Notes under the pieces: model-generated
The model's database searches: none
What the model was told of the DNA's origin: nothing
What the model saw: the letters and a program-made list of their open reading frames with translations, nothing else
From: Hymenobacter telluris
Lineage (GTDB): Bacteria; Bacteroidota; Bacteroidia; Cytophagales; Hymenobacteraceae
Assembly (NCBI RefSeq): GCF_017313265.1
Contig: NZ_JAFLQZ010000002.1
Coordinates: 434,001-498,000 of the forward strand
DNA length: 64,000 nt
Direction of reading: 5' to 3'
In this document: piece after piece, positions 1 through 7,585 of the stretch
Numbering within the stretch: position 1 is the first letter of the stretch
Layout: each line of letters begins with the position of its first letter
Program-made: the position numbers and the translations under genes

Positions 1-114
1 GGCTGCCGCTGGTTTGGTAGCCGGCATCTGGTGCCCTTCGTGCTGGCTGTAAGCAAGCGTGCTAGCCAATGGCAGCAGGCTGGCCAGGAAAAATGCGTGT
101 TTGAGAGGTGCCAT
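1..114 (-). CDS. Exported His/Met-containing protein, N-terminal fragment
   Basis: The reading frame starts with ATG at 114 and runs off the window edge after 38 codons. It opens with a typical signal peptide (MAPLKHAFFLASLLPLAS, then an Ala-Tyr-Ser region likely to be cleaved), followed by a His/Met-containing segment (QHEGHQM). Such segments are common at the mature N-terminus of periplasmic copper-handling proteins. The neighbour upstream on the same strand is an HMA-AraC regulator, which fits a metal-response locus. The family cannot be decided from 38 residues. A hairpin with a T-run ends directly at the start codon. Confidence 0.55.
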   Translation of the reverse strand, partial: MAPLKHAFFLASLLPLASTLAYSQHEGHQMPATKPAAA

Positions 115-120
115 AAAAAA

Positions 121-161
121 GCCGGGGTATTGAAAGAAGAATCTTCTCTCAATACCCCGGC
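121..161 (-). terminator. Near-perfect hairpin plus T-run between regulator and exported gene
   Basis: Arms 121-140 and 142-161 are complementary with one mismatch. Read on the minus strand, the hairpin is followed directly by six T residues and then the ATG of the exported protein at 114. It has the form of an intrinsic terminator for the HMA-AraC gene, yet it occupies the position of the next gene's 5' leader, so it may act as an attenuator. Confidence 0.65.
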
Positions 162-232
162 GGGCACTATCAGGTTATACAGAATCCGGCTGGTGTACGT
201 GCGAAACTCGGTGGTTCAGCTTCCGCGCTGCT

Positions 233-805
233 TTACGCCAACTGGTCCAGCGACAGGCGCTTAGGCATCAGGTCGCGGCGAAACTCGCTAACCGAGCGGC
301 CAGTAACCTGCCGGAATTGGTTGCTGAGGTGCTGGCCGCTGCTATAGCGCATTTGGTCGGCAATTTCGCTTAGCGTCATTTCATTGTAGCTCAGCATTTC
401 CTTCACCTGCTCGATTTTCAACCGAATCAGGTATTTCTCGATGGTAAGGTTGGCCGTGCGCGAAAACACCTTGCTCAGGTGCGAGTACGTGGCCGCAAAC
501 CGGTCGGTGAGGAAAGCCGAGGTGGTAAGGGGCATACGGGCCGTACGCAGGTGCTCCAGGTATTCGGCCAGCGCGGCTTTAATCTGTTCGGTCATTTGCT
601 CGGCCCGGCCCATGAGTACGTCAAAACCAGCTTCACGCAAGATGGGAGCCACGGCAGCCGGATCGGCAGGAGTATCCTTGTCGAGTTGGGCGTGGCCCAG
701 CGTTACCTCGGTGGGGTGGTAACCAGCTTGTTCGAGTAGGGAGCGGACGGCTTCCACGCAACGTGGACAAACCATATTCTTGATATGAAGCAGCGTTGTT
801 TTCAC
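233..805 (-). CDS. HMA domain-AraC family transcriptional regulator
   Basis: This is a 190-residue fusion of a heavy-metal-associated (HMA) domain and an AraC-type DNA-binding domain. Residues 1-70 form the HMA fold with the metal ligand motif CPRC at 13-16. Residues about 90-185 carry two helix-turn-helix motifs, the second including the conserved SGQHLSNQFRQVTGRSVSEFR pattern. HMA motifs usually bind Cu(I) or other soft metals, so the protein probably senses such a metal and controls the adjacent exported gene; this is inference. It starts 11 bp after the stop of the small membrane protein at 817-1155, suggesting co-transcription. Confidence 0.85.
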   Translation of the reverse strand: MKTTLLHIKNMVCPRCVEAVRSLLEQAGYHPTEVTLGHAQLDKDTPADPAAVAPILREAGFDVLMGRAEQMTEQIKAALAEYLEHLRTARMPLTTSAFLTDRFAATYSHLSKVFSRTANLTIEKYLIRLKIEQVKEMLSYNEMTLSEIADQMRYSSGQHLSNQFRQVTGRSVSEFRRDLMPKRLSLDQLA

Positions 806-816
806 GGGTTACAAGG

Positions 817-1155
817 TTATTTATTCAAACCAGTTACAGTACGCGTAGGCTTCCGAACAGTTGCCGCCGCCGGGGCCGAACGGGGTTTCCGAGCAGGCTG
901 AACAGTTTCTGCCGCCCAGCTCTTGCCAAACCAGTGAGCGGCCGCCCAGCTTACAAAGGGCACAACTCCCAGAAATGTTACTGCCAACAGCCAGAAAAAT
1001 ACGAAAAAACCGCCAACCAGCCGGCTGAAAAATTCATCCTCGAACCCAAACAGAAAGCTGATTAAAGCAAAAGCCAGCCCCAGGCTTACGGCTGCCAGAA
1101 TCCCGGCCCGGCGCAGCAGCGGCTGGTAGTTGAAAGAAGCAACACGACGACTCAT
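817..1155 (-). CDS. Small two-TM membrane protein
   Basis: A 112-residue protein with no family I recognise. It has two hydrophobic segments (about residues 16-37 and 44-72) and an Arg/Pro/Ala-rich basic tail. It is the first gene of a probable operon with the HMA-AraC regulator, and a Bacteroidota -7 box lies 20 bp upstream of the ATG. Function unknown. Confidence 0.6.
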   Translation of the reverse strand: MSRRVASFNYQPLLRRAGILAAVSLGLAFALISFLFGFEDEFFSRLVGGFFVFFWLLAVTFLGVVPFVSWAAAHWFGKSWAAETVQPARKPRSAPAAATVRKPTRTVTGLNK

Positions 1156-1175
1156 ACAAAACGGGTATATGGCCG

Positions 1176-1183
1176 CAAATATA
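1176..1183 (-). promoter_or_regulatory. -7 promoter box (TATATTTG)
   Basis: On the minus strand this reads TATATTTG, an exact match to the Bacteroidota TAnnTTTG -7 element, 20 bp before the start at 1155. No TTG is found 19-21 bp further upstream. Confidence 0.5.
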
Positions 1184-1303
1184 CCGCTTCCGGCGTAGGC
1201 TCGCTGCGGTGGTGCTTGGTGGCGAGCCGTAACGATGCGCTTCCTTTACCGTATCAGGTAAGGCTATTTTGCCCTGTACTCTGCCAACCTCTCTTTCCCT
1301 GCC

Positions 1304-1585
1304 ATGAAATATTCCACGCTGCCCCGCTTGCTGGTTGCTACTGCTTTGCTTGCAACTCCCGCGCTTACCTCCTGCAATACCGGTAATAAATCCGGTGACA
1401 CCAACGTAGAACAAGACGCCGCCAAAGACAACGATGCCGACGCCATGCAGCCCACCGGCACCGGCGGCGACGAAGCTACCTCGGGCATGAACAATGATAC
1501 CAGCACCGCCCCCAGCAACCGCGAAGTGTACGAAGGCGCCGCCGACCGGGTAGACCGCAACAACGACGGCATGACTGACAAGTAA
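1304..1585 (+). CDS. Small lipoprotein with acidic repeat-like tail
   Basis: A 93-residue protein with a lipoprotein signal peptide (lipobox LTSC, acylated Cys at residue 24). The mature part is rich in Asp, Asn, Gly, Thr and Ser. It ends in DRNNDGMTDK, which resembles a DxNxDG calcium-binding loop of the EF-hand or thrombospondin type-3 kind. No homologous family is recognised. It is a single gene between divergent and convergent neighbours and ends in a shared terminator. Confidence 0.65.
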   Translation: MKYSTLPRLLVATALLATPALTSCNTGNKSGDTNVEQDAAKDNDADAMQPTGTGGDEATSGMNNDTSTAPSNREVYEGAADRVDRNNDGMTDK

Positions 1586-1612
1586 ACGACGGCGTAAGTT
1601 ACCACCAACAGA

Positions 1613-1648
1613 AAGGGCCGGCCTCCGCACAGGAAGCCGGCCCTTTTT
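1613..1648 (+). terminator. Bidirectional intrinsic terminator
   Basis: GC-rich hairpin with arms 1614-1622 and 1636-1644, followed by a T-run on the plus strand. It lies between the plus-strand lipoprotein and the convergent BtuG-like gene, so it can end both. Confidence 0.8.
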
Positions 1649-1671
1649 CGGTGCAATTCAATGCTCAGACT

Positions 1672-2769
1672 CTAATAAAACACGAAGCCGTTCGGGCCGA
1701 TGTTAACGTTGAAAGAGTCGATGGCCGCGCCCGTGTTCCGGTAGCGGACCACTTTGCCGGCCGTACTGAACGAAGGGGCCAAGCCAGTGTAAATGGTGTT
1801 GTCCTGCGGGTCGATGCCGAGGCCGTAGATGTTGCGCCGCCGGAAGACGGGCGTAGCGGGCAGGTCGTTGTCGTTGATGCTCAGCCGGTACACGCCGCCT
1901 TGGAAGGTGTAGTACAGCTGGTCGCGGCTGCCGTTGATGCTTAGGCGGCCCGGCTGGCTCTGGTTGGTACTGAAAATACGAGTGCTGGCCGTGAGGCTAC
2001 CCGGCGTAAAGCTTGAGAGGCTGCCCTTGCTGGTGAGAGTGTAATCAATGTTGTAGCTGGCATCGTACACCACCCGGCCGCTGCTCAGCACCCATACGCG
2101 GTTGTTGCGGTCTAGGACCAAGCTGTTCGGCGCGTCGCCCACGGTAATAGTGCCTTCTACAGCGTCGGTTTCGGTGTTGATGACCGTGACGGTGCTGCCC
2201 CCATTGTTGGTTACGTACAGTCGGTTGCCTACCACTAACAACCGTTCGGGCTGCTTTCCTACCGCAATGGTTTTGCTTACGGTATTGGTTTTGAGGTTGA
2301 TAACCGATACCTGCCCCGCCGCTGCTGCGTACGATATGGTTTCGGTAACGTAGCCTTTCTCACTGGAAGCCGCGGCAAAGTAACGCGGCAGCTTGAGCCC
2401 GGTAATGGTAGCCAACGACCGGAACGTGCGCAGGTTCACCACTTCCAGCTTGTTGCTATTATTGACCACGATGTAGCCGGTGCTGTCCCGCACGGCCATG
2501 TTCTGGGCCACGTCGCCAAGCGGCCGGTTGTTGGCGGCATTAAACAACGAGCGGTTCACCAGGGCGTTGGTAGCCTTACTGAACGAGCTGATTTCGGCGT
2601 TGGTTTGCAGGAAACTGCCTTCGTTTACCACAAATACAGTTTTGGTTTCTACTATCGGCTCGGCGGGCTCTACATCTGGGTCAGGGTCGCAGGCCAGCAA
2701 GCTGAACGCAGCAGCGGCACCCAGTACCAGCCGGGCCGGCACACTCGAAAAGGCGGAAAATGATTTCAT
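1672..2769 (-). CDS. BtuG-like beta-propeller surface lipoprotein (cobalamin binding)
   Basis: A 365-residue lipoprotein (lipobox LLAC, Cys27) with an acidic DPDPD stretch right after the Cys, as in Bacteroidota surface-lipoprotein export signals. The mature part is a YncE/DUF5074-type beta-propeller: repeated segments such as VTNNGGSTVTVINTETDAV and TITVGDAPNSLVLDRNNRV mark the blades. In Bacteroides, BtuG proteins of this fold sit on BtuB and capture vitamin B12 at the cell surface. Here the gene lies 43 bp downstream of a BtuB-like receptor under a cobalamin riboswitch, which supports that role. The specific substrate is inferred from context. Confidence 0.8.
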   Translation of the reverse strand: MKSFSAFSSVPARLVLGAAAAFSLLACDPDPDVEPAEPIVETKTVFVVNEGSFLQTNAEISSFSKATNALVNRSLFNAANNRPLGDVAQNMAVRDSTGYIVVNNSNKLEVVNLRTFRSLATITGLKLPRYFAAASSEKGYVTETISYAAAAGQVSVINLKTNTVSKTIAVGKQPERLLVVGNRLYVTNNGGSTVTVINTETDAVEGTITVGDAPNSLVLDRNNRVWVLSSGRVVYDASYNIDYTLTSKGSLSSFTPGSLTASTRIFSTNQSQPGRLSINGSRDQLYYTFQGGVYRLSINDNDLPATPVFRRRNIYGLGIDPQDNTIYTGLAPSFSTAGKVVRYRNTGAAIDSFNVNIGPNGFVFY

Positions 2770-2812
2770 TGGAACTAGAAAAATGGAAAAGTGAAGACGA
2801 AGAAAAAGCTGG

Positions 2813-4789
2813 CTAGCGCCAGGCCAGGCGCACGCTCAGCGCCATCGAGCGGGGCGGCATGGCCCGGTTCAGGTAGCTTTGGTAATCGAGGTTGGTGAGG
2901 TTGAAGCCCTGCACCAGCCCCACCAGCTTCCAGGTGGGAGTAAGTACCAGTGTGCGGCCCACGGAAGCATTAACCAGAAAGTAAGAAGGCAGGAAGTTCA
3001 GCCCCGAGGCATCGGTGTAGCGGTAGCCCGTGAAGGTGCACGACGTGGTAGCTTGCCAGTCGTGCCACTGGTGGTCGGTGGTGAAAGCCGCGGTGTGCAG
3101 CGGTACATAGGGTAGCTGCCGGCCGACGGGGTCGGTGTCGTTGAGGGTGCCTTGTACCTTCTCAGATTGGGTGTAGGCATACGCCAGGCGCGAAGTCAGC
3201 TGGTAGGCACCCGGCTTCCAGGTAAGTTGGGTGCTCGCCTCCAGGCCTTGGGCCCGCACCTTGCGCAAGTTGCTCGGCGCCCAAACGCCGGTAGTGCCGG
3301 GCAGCCATTGCACCCAGTCATCAACCAACTGCCGATACGCCGTCAGCTCGGTTTGCAGCATAAGGTGGGCTGGCGTTTTCCGGACGGTGTGTACTAGCCC
3401 CGCTTCGTAGCCGAAGCCGCTTTCGGGGAGCAGGTTGGGGTTGCCGCCGGGGCGCCAGTATCGTTCGTTGAGGGTAGGGGCCCGGTAGCTGCGTGAGGCG
3501 TTGCCTTTCAGCTGCACCGTTTGGGTGGCGGTTTCCAGGAGCTGCCATTCCGCGCCAAGGGTAGGCGTAAGGGGCGGGCGTCGGCCCGGCAGCAGCGCCT
3601 GGCGCAGGTTCAGGGACAAGTGCAGCCGGGAAGTAGGGTCGAAGCGCAGCAGGCCGTAGCCGGCGTACCGGTTTTCGGTGAGTGCCAAAGGACCGTAGCC
3701 ATCTACCCGCGCCGCAAAGTGCTGCGCTTCGGCCCCCAACCGCACCGAAAAGGTAGAGGCTACGTTCCAGGTGTGCTCGGCTTGCGCCTGCGTGGTGTGC
3801 ACCTCTGATTCGCTGAGGCCGTTGGAGTCGTCGCGGTAGTTCAGCACGTCCTCGAACCACGCCGCCCGCACCGCCCACTCGTGCCGCACGCCTACCAGGC
3901 GGTAGCCGGCCGTGAGGCGGCGGCTCTGGTCCCGCTCCTGGGCATTGCTGCTGGCCGCTCCAATGGCAGGCTGAAGTTGGCGGTCGGTGTCGGTGAGCCA
4001 GAGGGCCGCCGTTAGCTCGCCGCGCTGCCCTACGCGCAGGGTGAAATCCTGGGCTACGCTGGCTTGCCACAACCTAGCGTATTCCTGCCGCCGCCGCACA
4101 GTGCCTCCTAATTCGGGTGAGCTATAGTGAAAGTTGTTGTCAGCCTGGCGGTAGGAAAGGCTTGTGCGCAACGCTAGCTTCTGGTTGCTGAAGCTGCCTT
4201 CCAAGCTACCCGCCCGCAGTCCAAAGCTGCCCCCGTCTATCTGTGCCGTTGCGCGCAGCCCCGCGCCCCACCGCACCGGCGACGACAGTAGCAGCGTGCC
4301 GCCCACCGCCCCCGAGCCGTAGAGGCTAGCCGCCGGACCCGGCTGCACATCAATCTGCGTGTTGCCGCTCACGGGCAGCAACGAAAAATCCGTTTGGCCC
4401 AGCGTGGGCAGCATGATGTTGAAGCCATTCCAGAGCACCGCCGTGTGCTGTGCCGACGTGCCCCGCATGGTGATGGTGCTGAGCTGCCCAGGACCGTAGT
4501 TCTTCAAATAAAGCGGCGTGCGGGCAGATAATACATCGGTGAGCGAGCCAGTCCGGTAAGGAGCCAGCGCCGCCGAATCCAGGGTAAGCACACGGCTGCC
4601 TACCGCGAAGCGGCTAAGCTTAACACCCTCTACCCGAACGTTGGGTAGCTGCTGCACCGAGTCGATGACCGAGGGCGACTGAGCCCAAGCGGAAGTACCG
4701 CTCAGCAGTAGTAGAAAAGAATACAAGCCGCGTAGCTGGCTGGCCTTCCGAAGAAAGACGAGTTGGCGCTGCGCGTAGAAAGGTATCAT
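2813..4789 (-). CDS. btuB: TonB-dependent receptor, vitamin B12 type (BtuB-like)
   Basis: A 658-residue outer-membrane receptor: signal peptide ending in SAWAQ, TonB-box/plug domain (about residues 40-160, with the plug motif ITMRGTSAQHTAVLWNGF), then a 22-strand barrel ending with the terminal aromatic/Arg beta signal (LSVRLAWR). Substrate assignment rests mainly on the cobalamin riboswitch upstream and the BtuG-like gene downstream. An in-frame TTG nine bases further upstream could also start it, but ATG at 4789 gives a cleaner signal peptide. No btuCDF genes are in the window, so inner-membrane uptake must be encoded elsewhere. Confidence 0.88.
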   Translation of the reverse strand: MIPFYAQRQLVFLRKASQLRGLYSFLLLLSGTSAWAQSPSVIDSVQQLPNVRVEGVKLSRFAVGSRVLTLDSAALAPYRTGSLTDVLSARTPLYLKNYGPGQLSTITMRGTSAQHTAVLWNGFNIMLPTLGQTDFSLLPVSGNTQIDVQPGPAASLYGSGAVGGTLLLSSPVRWGAGLRATAQIDGGSFGLRAGSLEGSFSNQKLALRTSLSYRQADNNFHYSSPELGGTVRRRQEYARLWQASVAQDFTLRVGQRGELTAALWLTDTDRQLQPAIGAASSNAQERDQSRRLTAGYRLVGVRHEWAVRAAWFEDVLNYRDDSNGLSESEVHTTQAQAEHTWNVASTFSVRLGAEAQHFAARVDGYGPLALTENRYAGYGLLRFDPTSRLHLSLNLRQALLPGRRPPLTPTLGAEWQLLETATQTVQLKGNASRSYRAPTLNERYWRPGGNPNLLPESGFGYEAGLVHTVRKTPAHLMLQTELTAYRQLVDDWVQWLPGTTGVWAPSNLRKVRAQGLEASTQLTWKPGAYQLTSRLAYAYTQSEKVQGTLNDTDPVGRQLPYVPLHTAAFTTDHQWHDWQATTSCTFTGYRYTDASGLNFLPSYFLVNASVGRTLVLTPTWKLVGLVQGFNLTNLDYQSYLNRAMPPRSMALSVRLAWR

Positions 4790-4965
4790 CGGAACCAAAT
4801 TTTCGGTTTAGGAAAATTCAGTTCAAAACTTCCATCGTGGGTTTCCTCCGAAAAAGAACACCACGCCGAAGCCGAGGCCGAAAACAGGAAAACCAGCCGC
4901 CCGAAAGCAGCCACTGCATTCATTCTCCGCCCTTCCTCCGAAGGCGCTGAACATTAGGAAATGCA

Positions 4966-5180
4966 AAGGCAGGTCTCCTGGCTTGCTTCCGGCGCGCCGC
5001 CTTCCCGTCTCTCGGGCCGGTACCTGCCAGCTACGGCAGAGCTACCAACCTTCAGCGAAACAGTGGCAGCAGAGGCGCGCCAAACTCGTGAAGCGTACAG
5101 TTGCGGGGACAGCTCCGGAATTCAACCGGATTCCCTTTTCAGCCTCGCTCCGCAATTAGAGTCCGGCCACCTTTACGGCC
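4966..5180 (-). ncRNA. Cobalamin riboswitch
   Basis: On the minus strand the segment carries the hallmark boxes of the cobalamin aptamer in order: GGGAATCCGGTTGAATTCCGG, CCCCGCAACTGTA, GCCACTG, GACGGGAAGG, and the 3' B12 box AGCCAGGAGACCTGCCT at 4967-4983. It lies downstream of a -7 promoter box and about 175 bp upstream of the btuB start, so it controls the btuB-btuG operon by B12 level. I do not see a clear terminator in the leader, so translational control is possible. Confidence 0.95.
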
Positions 5181-5181
5181 G

Positions 5182-5189
5182 CAAAGATA
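5182..5189 (-). promoter_or_regulatory. -7 promoter box of the B12 operon (TATCTTTG)
   Basis: Minus-strand TATCTTTG matches the TAnnTTTG consensus. A start site a few bases downstream would begin the RNA just at the 5' edge of the cobalamin aptamer, which supports both calls. No clear -33 TTG. Confidence 0.65.
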
Positions 5190-5306
5190 GAAGGTAGATT
5201 CCGGTTTCGAGTTGTCGGTTTCCGGCGGAGCCCGTATGGACGAATAGGACGCGCCGTAGCTCATCGGTATAGCCGCTGCATTGCCTCCCAAACCGAACCT
5301 ATTTTT

Positions 5307-5909
5307 ATGAAACTCCCCGCCGCTTTCTACCAGCGCCCCGACCCCGTTCAAATTGCCCGTGACCTGCTAGGCAAGCACGTATTTTCCTGCCTCGATGGCC
5401 AGCTAACGGGCGGACGCATTGTGGAAACGGAAGCCTACGCTCACCTTGGCGACCAGTCGATGGACATGCACCTGAAGCGGCGCGGCACGCACGGGCACGC
5501 CCTGCGGGAAATAGGAGGCCGGGCGTATCTGTACCAAGTGTATCAGCGCCACACGCTCTTCAACATCAGCACCAACGCCGCCGACAAAACCGATACTGTG
5601 CTTATCCGCGCCATTGAACCTTTGGTAGGCCTAGAGGTGATGCTGGAGCGGCGCGGACTGACGGAAGCCTCGCCTAAACTCACGGCTGGCCCCGGTGTGC
5701 TTACCCAGGCACTTGGCCTCACGCCCGCCCTCACCGGCACCGATTTGCAGGGCGATACCCTCTGGATAGAAGACTACGGCGAAGAAGTGCCAGAAGAACA
5801 GGTCCGCCGCAGTGCCCGCGTGGGGTTGGCGTACGCCGGCGCCGAAGCTGCCAATCTGCCGTGGCGCTTCCGGATTATCAATAACAAGTGGACCAGCCCC
5901 GCGAAGTGA
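5307..5909 (+). CDS. DNA-3-methyladenine glycosylase (AAG/MPG family), divergent
   Basis: A 200-residue protein of the alkyladenine DNA glycosylase family, which removes alkylated purines in base-excision repair. Family landmarks: ARDLLGK near residue 18, VETEAY near 40-45 with the catalytic Glu, YLYQVY, FNIST, and LIRAIEP. Compared with human AAG by eye, E125, Y127, Y159, N169 and R182 equivalents are kept, but the SHA/AAH histidine segment reads DMHL and the usual YG(I/M)H reads YQRH. The stop codon lies inside the nested repeat element at 5906-6161. It is convergent with the methyltransferase gene. Confidence 0.85.
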   Translation: MKLPAAFYQRPDPVQIARDLLGKHVFSCLDGQLTGGRIVETEAYAHLGDQSMDMHLKRRGTHGHALREIGGRAYLYQVYQRHTLFNISTNAADKTDTVLIRAIEPLVGLEVMLERRGLTEASPKLTAGPGVLTQALGLTPALTGTDLQGDTLWIEDYGEEVPEEQVRRSARVGLAYAGAEAANLPWRFRIINNKWTSPAK

Positions 5910-6161
5910 GTTGGTGAGATAGTGAAATAGTGAGTTCGATGTTCGATTCGCGCAGTTAGCACCGCCGAAATATCAAACTCACTATGAAGCTGTTTAGGAA
6001 GTCGACTGAACGTCATGCTGAGCTTGTCGAAGCATCTCTACCACTTCGTTGAACGGCTTGGATGAAGCGGTAGAGATGCTTCGACAAGCTCAGCATGACG
6101 TGCTTTTAGGAACTTGCACAACTTCCTAAACAGATTCTATCTCACTATCTCACCAACTCAC
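5906..6161. repeat. Nested inverted-repeat element between convergent genes
   Basis: Three concentric perfect inverted repeats: outer 20 bp (5906-5925 with 6142-6161), middle 13 bp (5990-6002 with 6121-6133) and inner 32 bp (6011-6042 with 6069-6100). A smaller hairpin (5927-5936 with 5976-5985) sits in the left flank. The outer repeat contains the stop codons of both flanking genes. The outer left arm is C-free with 8-bp periodicity. No transposase is present. It could be a dispersed palindromic element that also serves as a bidirectional transcription end. Confidence 0.85.
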
Positions 6162-7345
6162 AGCTTCTCGCACACCAATATCATCAGCTTGCCTTCCAGG
6201 TTGGTGGTGGCAAATAGGTAGATGCTGCCGCCTTCCCGGATGCCGGTGCGGTGCCGGAACTCGGCTACGGTGTCGGGAAAGTTGCGGGTCGTGACGTGGG
6301 CACGGGCTTCGGGGCCAAGGTGGGCTTTCAGGGCCGGCGCATCATAGCGCTCCACGGCCAGAATCCGGAAGATGCGGCCCGGAAAGCTGGGGCGCAGCAC
6401 GTCGGAGGTGTAGAGGTGGCTGTGCTGGTGCAGCTTTAGCAGCTCGAAGGCAGTGCCAACGCTCCGGAACCCACCGGCTTTCAATACCGCCACGTTAGGC
6501 TCATACAGATAACCTTGCGGCTCGGCGTAGCGCGAAACCGCCCGCGCCTCCCGCGCCCGGTTCAGCCGGAACTCCTGTTGCTCACCGGTGCGCAGTAGGT
6601 TCACGGTGTGCCGCTCCGGGTCAACGGCTGGTTCGGGGCCCAGCTCGTACAGCACTTCCTTGCACTCGTTGTCGACGGCTACCACCCACACCTGCCGCAC
6701 CTGCCGCAGCTCCTGCAACGCCTGCTCGATATCCAGCATGGGCGAGGTTTTGAGCAACACCCGGCGGCCTTTGTGCAACAACAGCGGCAACAAACGCAAC
6801 ACATCCGGCTCGCAGTCCTGAAGCCGGAAAATCTTGCGGGCAGCCGTGTCGCGCCGGGCCGGGTCCAGATAAATCCAGTCAAACGTATCGGGCGTGTTGC
6901 GCAGAAAGTTCACGGCGTCGGCCGTGTGGTAGTGCACGTTGCTAACGCCTAAGTGCGTCAGGTTGAAGCGCACAACATCGGCCAGGGCCGCATTGCGCTC
7001 CACGTAATGCACCTCCGGAATCTGCTCAGCAAAGTGCGCCACATCCACCCCAAAGCCGCCAGTTAGGTCCACGAGGCGCTGGCCGGTCACCAGAGAAGCC
7101 TTGAAAGCGGCCGTACGAGCGGACGAAGCTTGCTCCACCGACAAAGCGGGCGGGAAGATAAGGTCGGGATTATCGGCCCAGGCTGGTACCTTAAGGCGGG
7201 CCTTTTGGCGGGCCTGAATCTGGCGTACCAGCTCCGGAATAGGCAGGCTGGGGTAGCGGCGGGCTTGCAAGGCCAGTTGAGCGGGGTCGTCGTACAGATG
7301 CTTGGCAACGTACCGACGCGCCGCTTCGGGCAACGGAAATTCCAT
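6158..7345 (-). CDS. Class I SAM-dependent methyltransferase with THUMP-like domain
   Basis: A 395-residue protein. The SAM-binding motif DLTGGFGVD is at 93-101 and the DPAR catalytic-loop motif (YLDPARR) at 159-165. The C-terminal third (about 300-395) resembles the THUMP-like/ferredoxin-like module found in this Bacteroidota family (PG_1098-type). The substrate is probably an RNA base, but this is not shown by the sequence. Its stop codon lies in the outer inverted repeat shared with the glycosylase gene. Confidence 0.8.
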   Translation of the reverse strand: MEFPLPEAARRYVAKHLYDDPAQLALQARRYPSLPIPELVRQIQARQKARLKVPAWADNPDLIFPPALSVEQASSARTAAFKASLVTGQRLVDLTGGFGVDVAHFAEQIPEVHYVERNAALADVVRFNLTHLGVSNVHYHTADAVNFLRNTPDTFDWIYLDPARRDTAARKIFRLQDCEPDVLRLLPLLLHKGRRVLLKTSPMLDIEQALQELRQVRQVWVVAVDNECKEVLYELGPEPAVDPERHTVNLLRTGEQQEFRLNRAREARAVSRYAEPQGYLYEPNVAVLKAGGFRSVGTAFELLKLHQHSHLYTSDVLRPSFPGRIFRILAVERYDAPALKAHLGPEARAHVTTRNFPDTVAEFRHRTGIREGGSIYLFATTNLEGKLMILVCEKL

Positions 7346-7524
7346 GAACTACTCCTACGAACAAAAAAAAGCGCGGTTCACCTAGGTGTGGTTGCCGCGG
7401 CTACAGAAATGCGCTGGCTAAGCCAGCATCATCGAGCAGCTACACTGCCAAGTAAACGATTCTACAGCAAGGAAGAGTGCCTTCTTCTATAATATTATGC
7501 GTTGCTGTCAGTTGAAATGCACGC

Positions 7525-7568
7525 AAACGGGCGAATATATGCCGTGTAAAGCACGTATTCGCCCGTTT
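7525..7568 (-). terminator. Inverted repeat after the 7586-8212 gene
   Basis: Perfect 12-bp arms 7525-7536 and 7557-7568 lie just beyond the stop of the minus-strand gene at 7586. The flanking T-run is weak (TTT), so efficiency is uncertain. Confidence 0.6.
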
Positions 7569-7585
7569 ATACTGAATGGCTAAGG

